From: JBBTWV01 sp038062615
GTDB lineage: Bacteria; Patescibacteriota; Gracilibacteria; UBA1369; UM-FILTER-53-11
DNA: 29,363 bases
Assembly (NCBI GenBank): GCA_038062615.1
Contig: JBBTWV010000037.1
Location: 1 to 29,363 of the forward strand
Reading direction: 5' to 3'
The position numbers and the translations under genes are program-made. Positions 1 through 7,149 of the stretch are shown piece after piece. The notes under the pieces are model-generated. The model saw only the letters and a program-made list of their open reading frames with translations. It searched no databases and was not told where the DNA came from. Position 1 is the first letter of the stretch. Every line of letters begins with the position of its first letter.

Positions 1-157
1 CTCCAGAAAGAGCTCGTATAATAGCCGGTTGGTCGGCTTCTTGGTCAATAGCTTGAGCCAGAGCAAAATCAACTCCAAGACTATTTACCAGGAGCAGTGC
101 CAAGGACATAAGGCCAGTAATGTACAAAAACTGTTTGAGCGATTTGGTGAGTTTCAT
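1..157 (-). CDS. N-terminal fragment of a secreted or membrane-anchored protein (runs off the window start)
   Basis: A minus-strand reading frame opens with ATG at 157-155 and stays open to the window edge, giving 52 residues. The start is MKLTKSLKQF, then a hydrophobic stretch (LYITGLMSLALLLVN), then a likely signal-peptidase site FALAQA before IDQEADQP. This is a textbook Sec signal peptide: positive n-region, about 15-residue core, AxA-like cleavage motif. A good promoter sits 40 nt upstream (197-226). The mature protein lies outside the window, so its function cannot be told. The opposite-strand frame at 29-259 is a shadow of this gene and its promoter. Confidence 0.6.
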   Translation of the reverse strand, partial: MKLTKSLKQFLYITGLMSLALLLVNSLGVDFALAQAIDQEADQPAIIRALSG

Positions 158-196
158 ATGGAAAATATGAGATTAAAGTTTAAACTCTTTCGTGTA

Positions 197-226
197 ATTG
201 TACCACAGAAGGCAGTCTATGATCAA
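197..226 (-). promoter_or_regulatory. Sigma-70-type promoter for the secreted protein at 1-157
   Basis: On the minus strand TTGATC (226-221) is followed after 18 nt by TACAAT (202-197), preceded by TGG, that is a TGn extended -10. It would give a leader of about 30 nt before the ATG at 157. Sequence match only. Confidence 0.5.
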
Positions 227-287
227 GAGGCCTTCAGGTCAAAATGCTTCTCAAAATGAAATTGACGTAATATAAAACAATTTTTAA

Positions 288-1181
288 TTACAGATCGCCA
301 ATTATTTTTACCTCCATCTCCAGACGAATTCCAAATTTTTCTAAAACTTTTTCTTGCGCCATTTTCCCCAGTTCAAAAATTTCCGCGGCGGTGGCTTGCC
401 CTCTATTCATAAAAAAGTTTGCGTGTTTTGGGCTTATCTCCGCGTCTCCAACTTTCATGCCTTTTAATCCAGCTTGGTCAATGAGATATCCCGCTGGTTT
501 TTCCGCCGAAGGATTTTTAAAGAACGATCCGGCGCTATACCCAATCGGCTGTTTACCGCGCCGAATCTCATCTATTTTTTTCATTTTTTCTTTTGATTGC
601 GCAGACTCGCCTTTTGGTAACTCCAGAATCACTCGCATCACCAGCTCTTTGGATTTTTGCAGCGAGCTGCTGCGATATTTAAAAGTGAGTTCTTCTTTAG
701 AAACTTCACGAATGCCATCACTCACATTAAATATGGTCGCGCTTATGAGAAAATGACTTACCTCTGTTCCGGGTATCCCAGCGTTGCCCCAAATGGCTGC
801 CCCCACGCTTCCAGGCAATCCATAGAGAGGTTCAAGCCCAGTGAGGTTGTTTTCTACACTGGCCCGAATAATTTGCCCTAAGAGGACGCCGCTGTCGGAA
901 ATAATGCGGTTTCCCTCAATACGATATTCTTTTGTGAGATTTTTGATGATAAGACCTCGGAAACCTTTATCGGTAAACAAAATATTTGTACCGCGCCCGA
1001 TAAGTTTATAAGGAATTCCATTTTCCTCAGCAAAGGTCGCCAAAGGAGGGAGCTCCTCGATGTTGGTGAGATCGTAAAAAAAATCAGCCGACCCGCCTAC
1101 CCTGAATGTTGAGTGGTTATTGAGCGGTTCCTGCGTACGGATTCCAGGGAACTGTTCCTTGAGTTTTTGAAGTAGAGTCAT
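288..1181 (-). CDS. murB: UDP-N-acetylenolpyruvoylglucosamine reductase MurB
   Basis: MurB is the FAD- and NADPH-dependent cytoplasmic reductase that turns UDP-GlcNAc-enolpyruvate into UDP-MurNAc, the second committed step of peptidoglycan precursor synthesis. The 297-residue protein has the family signatures in order: HSTFRVGGSADFF near the N terminus (FAD domain entry), IGRGTNILFTDKGFRG (nucleotide-binding), GLEPLYGLPGSVGAAIWGNAG (FAD-binding core), the YRSSSL segment carrying the conserved Tyr-Arg, SAGSFFKNP with the proton-donor Ser, and a C-terminal LEMEVKIIG with the conserved Glu. Length is normal. The ATG at 1181 lies 42 bp from the divergent tRNA-Thr gene, and no clear Shine-Dalgarno is visible. 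It stands alone here, not in a mur cluster. Identification is firm. Confidence 0.96.
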   Translation of the reverse strand: MTLLQKLKEQFPGIRTQEPLNNHSTFRVGGSADFFYDLTNIEELPPLATFAEENGIPYKLIGRGTNILFTDKGFRGLIIKNLTKEYRIEGNRIISDSGVLLGQIIRASVENNLTGLEPLYGLPGSVGAAIWGNAGIPGTEVSHFLISATIFNVSDGIREVSKEELTFKYRSSSLQKSKELVMRVILELPKGESAQSKEKMKKIDEIRRGKQPIGYSAGSFFKNPSAEKPAGYLIDQAGLKGMKVGDAEISPKHANFFMNRGQATAAEIFELGKMAQEKVLEKFGIRLEMEVKIIGDL

Positions 1182-1223
1182 TATGATCAGCCCTGCGATT
1201 TAGATAATGGCTTTATTCTACAG

Positions 1224-1298
1224 GCCGGTGTAGCTCAACGGTAGAGCAACTCTTTTGTAAAGAGAAGGTTGTCGGTTCAAATCCGACCACCGGCTCCA
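1224..1298 (+). tRNA. tRNA-Thr (anticodon UGU)
   Basis: Acceptor GCCGGTG (1224-1230) pairs perfectly with CACCGGC (1288-1294). D arm GCTC/GAGC, anticodon loop TTTGTAA with TGT, T arm GTCGG-TTCAAAT-CCGAC, discriminator T and an encoded CCA (1296-1298). The first anticodon-stem pair is A-A, the only mismatch. It is the first gene of a plus-strand group with the small membrane protein and tRNA-Tyr. Confidence 0.95.
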
Positions 1299-1311
1299 TA
1301 ACACAACCTTT

Positions 1312-1527
1312 ATGTCTGTTTTAAACCAGTCGGAGATCGAAATTGTCCAAAATCTCGTAAAAAATGAGAACCGACAGTATACTGAGGCGGCACATGCGGA
1401 AATGATGCGGCGACAAATTCTGGCTTATGAATCAGCCGGAAAAAGAATGTTCTGGTTAACGGTTTTCATCGCCATTCTTGCTCTTTCAAATCTCGTGTTA
1501 GGAATTCTTCAATATTTGGGCAGGTAG
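1312..1527 (+). CDS. Small single-span membrane protein, function unknown
   Basis: A 71-residue frame lying between tRNA-Thr and tRNA-Tyr. Residues 1-42 are polar and helix-prone (MSVLNQSEIEIVQNLVKNEN onward, with many Gln, Glu and Arg). Residues 46-67 form one hydrophobic helix (MFWLTVFIAILALSNLVLGI), ending in QYLGR. The position between a Thr and a Tyr tRNA recalls the Thr-Tyr-Gly tRNA/tuf/secE neighbourhood of many bacteria, but the sequence has none of the SecE conserved residues, so SecE is not claimed. Its TAG stop (1525-1527) lies inside the tRNA-Tyr gene, whose 5' end is at 1518, so tRNA maturation would cut the end off this message. No Shine-Dalgarno is visible. Coding status is likely from its composition and position but not certain. 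Confidence 0.6.
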   Translation: MSVLNQSEIEIVQNLVKNENRQYTEAAHAEMMRRQILAYESAGKRMFWLTVFIAILALSNLVLGILQYLGR

Positions 1528-1809
1528 CGAAGCGGTCAAACGCAACAGACTGTCAAAGGCAGCCCATAGGGGAAACCTTATGGTGAACATTCCGGGATAA
1601 CGGTGAATGCTAAATTCGTTTCAACAACGAACATGCGAATACCGTGGGAACCCCATGAAAATGGGGGCGCCGTAGAGACTAGATACCGGAATACCTAAAG
1701 CCCGCCGCGGGCCATGGTAATGATATAGTCCACCCCTTTAGAAAACTAGAGGATACGTGAAATCTGTCGGCTCCGGCCTTCGGGGGTTCGAATCCCTCCC
1801 TGCCCACCA
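1518..1809 (+). tRNA. tRNA-Tyr (anticodon GUA), split by a group I intron
   Basis: 5' exon 1518-1553 and 3' exon 1760-1809. Joined, they give a complete class II tRNA: acceptor GGGCAGG/CCTGCCC (perfect), D stem GCG/CGC, anticodon stem ACAGA/TCTGT around loop CTGTAAA (anticodon GTA), a long variable arm with GGC/GCC stem, T arm GGGGG-TTCGAAT-CCCTC, discriminator A and encoded CCA (1807-1809). A long variable arm is expected for bacterial tRNA-Tyr. The intron falls between anticodon bases 35 and 36. The first 10 nt overlap the end of the upstream small membrane-protein gene. Because of the insertion an intron-unaware scan may miss this gene. Confidence 0.95.
1554..1759 (+). ncRNA. Group I self-splicing intron, 206 nt, without an ORF
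   Basis: All core helices can be drawn. P1: exon CTGT (1550-1553) with guide GCAG (1559-1562), giving the U-G pair at the 5' splice site. P2: CCATA/TATGG (1564-1568/1579-1583). P3: ATTCCGG/CCGGAAT (1589-1595/1686-1692). P4: ACGGT/ACCGT (1600-1604/1641-1645). P5 distal hairpin TTCGTT/AACGAA. P6: CCCCAT-GAAA-ATGGGG (1651-1666). P7: GACTA/TAGTC (1677-1681/1726-1730). P8: CCCG-CCG-CGGG (1701-1711). P9: CCTTTAG/CTAGAGG (1735-1741/1746-1752). The intron ends in the expected terminal G (1759). The compact form resembles the tRNA introns of cyanobacteria (IC3 type). No homing endonuclease frame fits inside. Confidence 0.95.
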
Positions 1810-1920
1810 ATGTTTACGCGAGGTTTCGCTCAGACTGGCAAAGCCAGATCCTCGCTCACCTCGTGGCCTCGCCGTGCTCGGCCTAACAAGGAAGAACTTA
1901 TTTTATAACCGTAGTGGGAT
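1810..1920 (+). other. tRNA-Tyr 3' trailer with hairpins and a degenerate half of repeat family A
   Basis: Non-coding stretch between the CCA end of tRNA-Tyr and the convergent yqeY stop. GCGAGG (1818-1823) can close with CCTCGC (1852-1857) around a CTGGC-AAA-GCCAG hairpin, without a T run. Positions 1865-1884 read on the minus strand resemble the first half of family A. Positions 1888-1914 share AAGGAAGAA, TTATTT and ACCGTAG with 7959-7995 after tRNA-Lys. It may act as a trailer or terminator region. Confidence 0.4.
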
Positions 1921-2370
1921 CTATTTCAGCAACTCCCCCACCAACCGGCTCACCGTCTGTCCGTCGGTTTTCCCTTTTACCTGAGCCAAAACTCTCCCCA
2001 TCACTTTTCCAAAGTCAGCTTTTGAAGTCGCGCCGGTTTGTGTAATCACCTGGCTAATCACTTCTCGCACATCATCTTCGCTCATCTGCTCGGGTTGATA
2101 TAATTTCAAAACAGCCAGTTCAGCCTCTTCCTTGGACGCCAAATCCACTCGCCCGCCTTTTTTGTACGCCACAATAGAATCTTTTCTCTGTTTCAGTTCA
2201 CGCCCAATAATTTCCAAAACCTGCTCGTCGCTGGCCTCCCCTTTTTCTTTACCCGAGACCTCAAACTTCATAATGGCCGCTTTAAGAAGGCGCAAAACAC
2301 TCATGGTGGTTTCTTCCTTAGCTTTCATGGCAGTAAGAAGGGCGGCGTTGATTTTAGCTTTAAGACTCAT
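1921..2370 (-). CDS. yqeY: GatB/YqeY domain-containing protein
   Basis: A 149-residue YqeY-family protein. The family is homologous to the C-terminal tRNA-binding domain of GatB, but its own role is not settled; it is often near tRNA or translation genes. Visible signatures are the N terminus SLKAKINAALLTAMKAKEETTMSVLR (seen as two pieces in the sequence), the long helical segment IGRELKQRKDSIVAYKKGGR, the YQPEQMSEDDVREVI linker, and the closing FGKVMGRVLAQVKGKTDGQT followed by VSRLVGELLK. Length is typical (about 148). It is the last gene of the minus-strand operon, 12 nt after ppdK, and converges on the tRNA-Tyr trailer. No Shine-Dalgarno is seen. Confidence 0.9.
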   Translation of the reverse strand: MSLKAKINAALLTAMKAKEETTMSVLRLLKAAIMKFEVSGKEKGEASDEQVLEIIGRELKQRKDSIVAYKKGGRVDLASKEEAELAVLKLYQPEQMSEDDVREVISQVITQTGATSKADFGKVMGRVLAQVKGKTDGQTVSRLVGELLK

Positions 2371-2382
2371 AAAATAATGGAG

Positions 2383-5205
2383 TTATTTTTTTAAACTTTC
2401 TTTATGGTTGCGCCCTATCGGGCGCATTAGTTGCTTAGCCTCCTCGCCGCTTGCTCGGTTTGATGCCTTAGCATCATCGCTGAGGCTCGGCCTAATGGCG
2501 GCTTGAGCTGCGGCTAATTTAGCGATCGGTATTCTATAGGCCGAACAACTTACATAGTTCAGTCCAATTTGATGGCAGAATTCCACGGATTTTGATTCCC
2601 CGCCATGTTCACCGCAGATTCCAATTTCTAAGTCCGGTTTTACCTCTCGGCCTCGTTTCACGCAAAGTTTCATGAGTTCTCCAACGCCTTTTTGGTCAAT
2701 GGTTTCCGTTGGATCGCGTGCCATCAAGCCTTGTTCAAGATAATGATTAAGGAACTTACCGGCATCGTCGCGAGAGAATCCAAAAGTCATTTGTGTCAGA
2801 TCGTTGGTTCCAAATGAAAAGAAGTCAGCATAAGGTGCAATTTCATCGGCGGTAAGACAGGCCCGAGGCAGTTCAATCATCGTTCCAATTTTTATCTCAA
2901 AAGTGATTTTTGTGCCGTATGATGCAATAACTTTTTCAATAAGGCCTCGAAGCATCTTCAACTCACTCGGCATTCCAATAAATGGTATCTCAATTTCTGG
3001 ATGAACCTTTATGCCTTTTTTCTGAGCCTCAATAGCGGCTTCCACAATGGCCTGGACCTGTACCTCATAAATTTCAGGGTACGTTACGGCTAATCGGCAT
3101 CCCCTATGCCCAAGCATTGGATTGACCTCATGCAGACTATCAATGACCTGTTTTAATTCTTGGATAGTCACCTTCATCGTCTGTGCCAGTTCTTCAATCT
3201 GCGCTTGGGTAGTCGGAAGGAACTCATGGAGAGGCGGATCAAGCAAGCGGATAGTAACGGAATATCCATCCATAACCTTAAAGATGCCGAGGAAGTCAGA
3301 TTTTTGATGAGGCAAAAGCTTTGCCAGAGCTTTTTTTCTTCCCACTACGTCTTTTGCCAAGATCATTTCTCGTATCTGCGGAATGCGCTCTTCATCAAAG
3401 AACATGTGCTCAGTGCGGCAAAGACCAATGCCCTCGGCACCAAAACCTCTTGCGATCTCCGCATCCTGCGGCGTATCGGCATTGGCACGGACTTTAAGCT
3501 TTCTGAGCCCGTCCACCCACTTCATCAGAGTTATAAATTCAGGGGTAATGGCCGGCTGTTCTAATTCGGCCTTACCAAGGAAAACTTCTCCGGTTGAACC
3601 ATTAAGCGTAATGATGTCACCTTCTCTAATAATAGTATCACCGCAAATAATCACCTTCCGTTGGGTATCTATGTGTATAGTCGAACATCCAGCAGCGCAT
3701 GGCTTTCCCATCCCACGGCATACCACGGCTGCGTGGGAGGTCATTCCACCCATAGAAGTCAGAATTCCCTTCGCCGAAAACATTCCCTGAATATCCTCAG
3801 GAGAAGTTTCTCTTCTCACTAAAATAACTTTCTCCGTATTGTCGGTCCAGTGGCAGGCATCTTCAGCGCTAAAAACAACTTTACCAACGGCCGCACCAGG
3901 AGACGCCGGGAGCCCTTTGCAAATAGCTTTACCTTTATAGGTTGATGAGATGGTTGGATGCAGGAGTTGGTTAAGCTGCTCCGGGTCAATTTGCATCAGT
4001 GCCTCACTTTGGCTAATCAACTTTTCCTTCACCATGTCCGTGGCGATTTTGATGGCAGACTGGATGCTTCTTTTTCCATTGCGGCTCTGTAAAATAAAAA
4101 GTTTTCCTTTTTCTACCGTAAACTCAATGTCCTGCATGTTTCGGTAATGTAATTCGAGTTTTTTCTGTATATCCAAAAGCTGTTTGTAGACTTGCGGCAG
4201 CACTTTTTTGAGCTGTTCGATTTTTTGCGGAGTTCTTATACCCGCCACCACGTCTTCTCCCTGAGCATTCATAAGGAACTCGCCATAAAATTCTTTTTCA
4301 CCCGTGGAAGGATTCCGGGTAAACGCCACGCCCGTACCCGAGGTATTGCCCATGTTTCCAAAGACCATGCTCTGAATATTAACGGCCGTTCCAAGCAGGC
4401 CCGTTATTTTGTGAATTTTCCTATAAGCCTTGGCTCTCTGGCTGTTCCAGGAGTCAAAAACGGCTTCAATAGAAAGCCGCAACTGTTGCTTTGGCTCCTC
4501 AGGGAACTCCTTCTGGGTTTGTTTCTTGATCTCCTTCTTAAAAAGTCCAACGAGCTCTTTTAAATCTTCAGCGCCAAGCTCGGTATCCAACTTCACATCT
4601 CGTTTTTGCTTTATCTGCTGAATGATATGTTCAAAAACCTCATGCTCGGTGCCAAGCACTACTTCCCCAAACATGTTTACAAAACGTCTGTATGCATCAT
4701 AACAAAATCGTTCGTTTTGAGTTTTTGCAATAAGACCCTGGATCGTTTCATCATTCAGTCCAAGATTTAAAATCGTATCCATCATCCCTGGCATAGAAAT
4801 TTCCGCACCGGATCTCACTGAAACTAAAAGTGGATTTTTTTTGGAGCCAAACTCTTTACCCGTTTCTTTTTCAAGTCGAGCAAGATACCCTTCAAACTCA
4901 CTCCAAAATCCATTTGGGTAGTCACCTTGTTCATGAAAGTAACGGCAAGCTTCGGTGCTCAGCGTGAAGCCTGGAGGCACCGGTAGTCCCAGCTTCGTCA
5001 TATCCGCTAAAACTGCCCCCTTTCCTCCCAAAAGCGGCTTCATAGAGAAATCTCCCTGTGAGAAATCAAATATATACTGGGAACGTACTTCGCGGCTATG
5101 ACGTTGGAGCTTCCGTTTTGGCATTATGGTTGCGCTTTTCAAGCGCATTATTCGCTTAGCCTCGCGACGACGGCTCGGCCTGGTTGGATAGGCAAGTTGC
5201 GGCAT
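2383..5205 (-). CDS. ppdK: Pyruvate, phosphate dikinase, with repeat-derived extensions at both ends
   Basis: Interconverts pyruvate, ATP and phosphate with PEP, AMP and pyrophosphate in the cytoplasm; it can run as a glycolytic or a gluconeogenic step. Seen in order: the ATP-grasp entry MKPLLGGKGAVLADMTKLGL, the SMPGMMDTILNLGLND segment, the swivelling His domain with GGMTSHAAVVCRGMGKPC (phospho-His), and the C-terminal PEP-binding barrel with EIGICGEHGG (catalytic Cys). At 940 residues it is longer than the usual ~880. The surplus is repeat family A: residues 9-26 come from the copy at 5128-5181, and the tail after AAQAAI, where homologues normally end, comes from the copy at 2406-2493. The true start may be Met28 (5124), since homologous sequence begins only after it; the upstream ATG at 5205 lies 12 nt after the gdhA stop. 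Neither start has a clear Shine-Dalgarno. Confidence 0.95.
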   Translation of the reverse strand: MPQLAYPTRPSRRREAKRIMRLKSATIMPKRKLQRHSREVRSQYIFDFSQGDFSMKPLLGGKGAVLADMTKLGLPVPPGFTLSTEACRYFHEQGDYPNGFWSEFEGYLARLEKETGKEFGSKKNPLLVSVRSGAEISMPGMMDTILNLGLNDETIQGLIAKTQNERFCYDAYRRFVNMFGEVVLGTEHEVFEHIIQQIKQKRDVKLDTELGAEDLKELVGLFKKEIKKQTQKEFPEEPKQQLRLSIEAVFDSWNSQRAKAYRKIHKITGLLGTAVNIQSMVFGNMGNTSGTGVAFTRNPSTGEKEFYGEFLMNAQGEDVVAGIRTPQKIEQLKKVLPQVYKQLLDIQKKLELHYRNMQDIEFTVEKGKLFILQSRNGKRSIQSAIKIATDMVKEKLISQSEALMQIDPEQLNQLLHPTISSTYKGKAICKGLPASPGAAVGKVVFSAEDACHWTDNTEKVILVRRETSPEDIQGMFSAKGILTSMGGMTSHAAVVCRGMGKPCAAGCSTIHIDTQRKVIICGDTIIREGDIITLNGSTGEVFLGKAELEQPAITPEFITLMKWVDGLRKLKVRANADTPQDAEIARGFGAEGIGLCRTEHMFFDEERIPQIREMILAKDVVGRKKALAKLLPHQKSDFLGIFKVMDGYSVTIRLLDPPLHEFLPTTQAQIEELAQTMKVTIQELKQVIDSLHEVNPMLGHRGCRLAVTYPEIYEVQVQAIVEAAIEAQKKGIKVHPEIEIPFIGMPSELKMLRGLIEKVIASYGTKITFEIKIGTMIELPRACLTADEIAPYADFFSFGTNDLTQMTFGFSRDDAGKFLNHYLEQGLMARDPTETIDQKGVGELMKLCVKRGREVKPDLEIGICGEHGGESKSVEFCHQIGLNYVSCSAYRIPIAKLAAAQAAIRPSLSDDAKASNRASGEEAKQLMRPIGRNHKESLKK
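2406..2493 (-). repeat. Palindromic element family A, copy 1 (C-terminal tail of ppdK, with an inner insertion)
   Basis: On the minus strand it starts AGGCCGAGCCTCAGC and ends with the hairpin GCGCCC-GATA-GGGCGC and AACC, as in the other copies. It is 88 nt rather than 51. About 36 nt with its own hairpin (TGATGC-TAAG-GCATCA) is inserted between the two halves, and the second hairpin loop has one extra base. It is read in frame as the last part of PpdK (RPSLS...EEAKQLMRP). Confidence 0.85.
5128..5181 (-). repeat. Palindromic element family A, copy 2 (gdhA-ppdK junction)
   Basis: 54 nt on the minus strand: AGGCCGAGCCGTCGTCGCGA onwards, GAGGCTAAGC, then GCGCTT-GAA-AAGCGC and AACC. The second hairpin keeps its pairing with changed bases (GCGCTT/AAGCGC instead of GCGCCC/GGGCGC), which supports selection or templating of the fold. 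The frame is open (RPSRRREAKRIMRLKSAT) and fused to PpdK if the upstream ATG is used; otherwise it lies just before the start. Confidence 0.85.
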
Positions 5206-5217
5206 TGTGGATAGTCA

Positions 5218-6504
5218 TTAAATGGCTCCCCGCACTTTTAATATTTCCTCAAGCCGTGAAAGCGCCGTAATAAAGGCGGCCATTCTCAGCGTAACCTTAT
5301 ATTTTTTCTGCGCTTCAGATACTCGCTGCCATGAAGCAACCATAATTACCTTTAAACGGTCTTGGACTTCTTCGCTGGGCCAGTAATAGTTCATCTGATT
5401 TTGAACCAACTCAAAATAACTTACGGTTACTCCTCCGGCATTTGCCAGAATATCGGGGATAACCATAATGCCGCGTTTTTCTAAAATATCATCGGCCTCA
5501 GCATTCACTGGACCATTTGCCAGCTCCAAAATCATTTTGGCATGGATATTCGCCGCATTTTTTTCGGTTACTTGGTTCTCAAGAGCCGAAAGAATAAGGA
5601 CATCACATGGAATTTCCAGCAGCTCATCATTGGTTATGCGTTTGCACGTGGCGCCTTTAGAAACATGGTAATCCACGTCGCCATGAGCGACGGTGCATGC
5701 GTGCACAGAGCCCTTTTCCATTTTGCATTGGATGGCCTTTATAGCATGTATGCCGTCTTTGCAAAAAATGCCGCCCTGAGAATCAGAAACGGCTATCACT
5801 TTAAATCCTTCTTCATCAAGAATTCTAGCGGCATTACCACCCGCATTTCCAAAACCCTGAATCACTACCGTCGTGTTCTTGGGCAACATCTTCATCTTGG
5901 CCATGACTTGTTCCAGCACAAAATATCCTCCGCGGGCTGTAGCCTTATCACGGCCTAATGACCCGCCGTATGAAAGCGGTTTTCCTGTGACTACCCCAAC
6001 GCGATTCGTCCCGGTAACTTTTGAGTACTCATCGGCTATCCATGCCATGATCTGCCCATCGGTGTTCACATCAGGTGCAGGGACATCCAGCTCTGGCCCA
6101 ATGAACGGTGCAATCTGGTCGGTGTATTTTCTGGTGAGTCGCTCAAGCTCTCCAGCAGAGAGCTCTTTAGGATCAACAATAATTCCGCCCTTGCCTCCCC
6201 CAAGCGGTAAGCCCACCACCGAACATTTAAATGTCATGAGGGTAGCAAGCGCTTTCACCTCTTCCATATCCACATTGGGATGGTAGCGAATTCCCCCCTT
6301 GTATGGGCCAGGAAGGTTGCAATGTTGTACACGGAATCCTCGGAATACTTTTATAGCCCCATTATCCATTTTTACTGGAATGCTCACTTCGATAATCCTG
6401 TTTGGATTACTCAAAATTTGCTTGGCATTAAGATCCAGCTTCATCAACCTCGCCGCTTTCTCAATAAGATTGAGGGTATTTTGAAAAAAAGTCATAATGT
6501 ACAA
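5218..6504 (-). CDS. gdhA: Glutamate dehydrogenase (Glu/Leu/Phe/Val dehydrogenase family)
   Basis: Catalyses reversible NAD(P)-dependent oxidative deamination of glutamate to 2-oxoglutarate and ammonia in the cytoplasm. The 428-residue protein has the substrate domain with GGIRYHPNVDMEEVKALATLM, the catalytic-lysine motif LPLGGGKGGI, and APDVNTDGQIMAWIADEYS. A Rossmann NAD domain with IQGFGNAGGNAARIL follows, and then ANGPVNAEADDIL with the catalytic and ligand residues. Length is that of the hexameric GDH50 class (about 410-450). The start may be Met4 (6495) rather than Met1; the stop of the kinase gene upstream is only 3 nt away, so translation is probably coupled. Downstream comes ppdK, tying glutamate/2-oxoglutarate to pyruvate/PEP metabolism. 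Cofactor choice cannot be fixed by eye. Confidence 0.95.
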   Translation of the reverse strand: MYIMTFFQNTLNLIEKAARLMKLDLNAKQILSNPNRIIEVSIPVKMDNGAIKVFRGFRVQHCNLPGPYKGGIRYHPNVDMEEVKALATLMTFKCSVVGLPLGGGKGGIIVDPKELSAGELERLTRKYTDQIAPFIGPELDVPAPDVNTDGQIMAWIADEYSKVTGTNRVGVVTGKPLSYGGSLGRDKATARGGYFVLEQVMAKMKMLPKNTTVVIQGFGNAGGNAARILDEEGFKVIAVSDSQGGIFCKDGIHAIKAIQCKMEKGSVHACTVAHGDVDYHVSKGATCKRITNDELLEIPCDVLILSALENQVTEKNAANIHAKMILELANGPVNAEADDILEKRGIMVIPDILANAGGVTVSYFELVQNQMNYYWPSEEVQDRLKVIMVASWQRVSEAQKKYKVTLRMAAFITALSRLEEILKVRGAI

Positions 6505-6507
6505 ATT

Positions 6508-7140
6508 TTAAAAAAGCGCTGGAAGTATAAACCCTCCCAGTGAAACGATCAATTGTCCGATAAAACCAGAGAATAATGGCACGGTTAGGTTGTCATCCAG
6601 CTTTTGGGTAAGCATTTCAACCATGCTGGCGGTAATGGCCATGGGAAGAAAAATCTCAGGATAATCGGGAAGAATAAGGTAGCTCATTATAATATTCACA
6701 ATGAGTCCGCTAAGGGTGCCAACATATGATTTATTCCTGAAAATTTTAGTCGTTCCAAATGCCATTCCCATAATGGCGGCTGCTAAATCTCCAACAGTTG
6801 TAAAGAGGAGGGCAAGCAAGGCGATTGGATAATCAAAGGCCGCAAATACGATGATCGTTGAGATAACCAAAAAAATCGCTCCCGTGACGTTGTCCCGCTC
6901 GTGCTTACGCAGGTTGAGTAGACGAAAAAAAGTATTGTTAATTTGGTGGCTAATCGGGGTTTTATAATCCACCCGAATGAATTCTATCGCTAGGAGGAGC
7001 AGCAAAAATCCCGTGAGAGCTAGTACGCCTGTCCTGGGTGAAAAAGTGAAATGCAAAAACGTGTACCCGCCAATAATGAAGAGTTCACTTAAATGTACCG
7101 ATTTCCTAAGGAGTTCTTTTGAAAATGGAGACATAATCAT
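6508..7140 (-). CDS. Diacylglycerol/polyprenol kinase-like integral membrane protein (CTP-dependent type)
   Basis: A 210-residue polytopic protein with about six hydrophobic helices. The N-terminal LLRKSVHLSEL matches the RKxxH start of the dolichol-kinase/phytol-kinase/phosphatidate cytidylyltransferase-like superfamily. The central GDLAAAIMGMAFGTTKI with KSYVGTLSGLIVN matches its nucleotide-binding GDxxAA...GKxxG...KSxEGT motif, and LDDNLTVPLFSG matches the conserved DDNxxVP block near the C terminus. Members phosphorylate a lipid alcohol with CTP at the cytoplasmic membrane; the substrate here is unknown. It lies 9 nt after the HTH gene and 3 nt before gdhA, inside a tightly packed operon. 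Family placement is fairly sure, precise function is not. Confidence 0.8.
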   Translation of the reverse strand: MIMSPFSKELLRKSVHLSELFIIGGYTFLHFTFSPRTGVLALTGFLLLLLAIEFIRVDYKTPISHQINNTFFRLLNLRKHERDNVTGAIFLVISTIIVFAAFDYPIALLALLFTTVGDLAAAIMGMAFGTTKIFRNKSYVGTLSGLIVNIIMSYLILPDYPEIFLPMAITASMVEMLTQKLDDNLTVPLFSGFIGQLIVSLGGFILPALF

Positions 7141-7149
7141 TTCGGCTCA

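Noticed and set aside
29..259. 76-residue plus-strand frame
   Set aside because: Overlaps the signal-peptide start and promoter of the minus-strand gene; composition is not protein-like.
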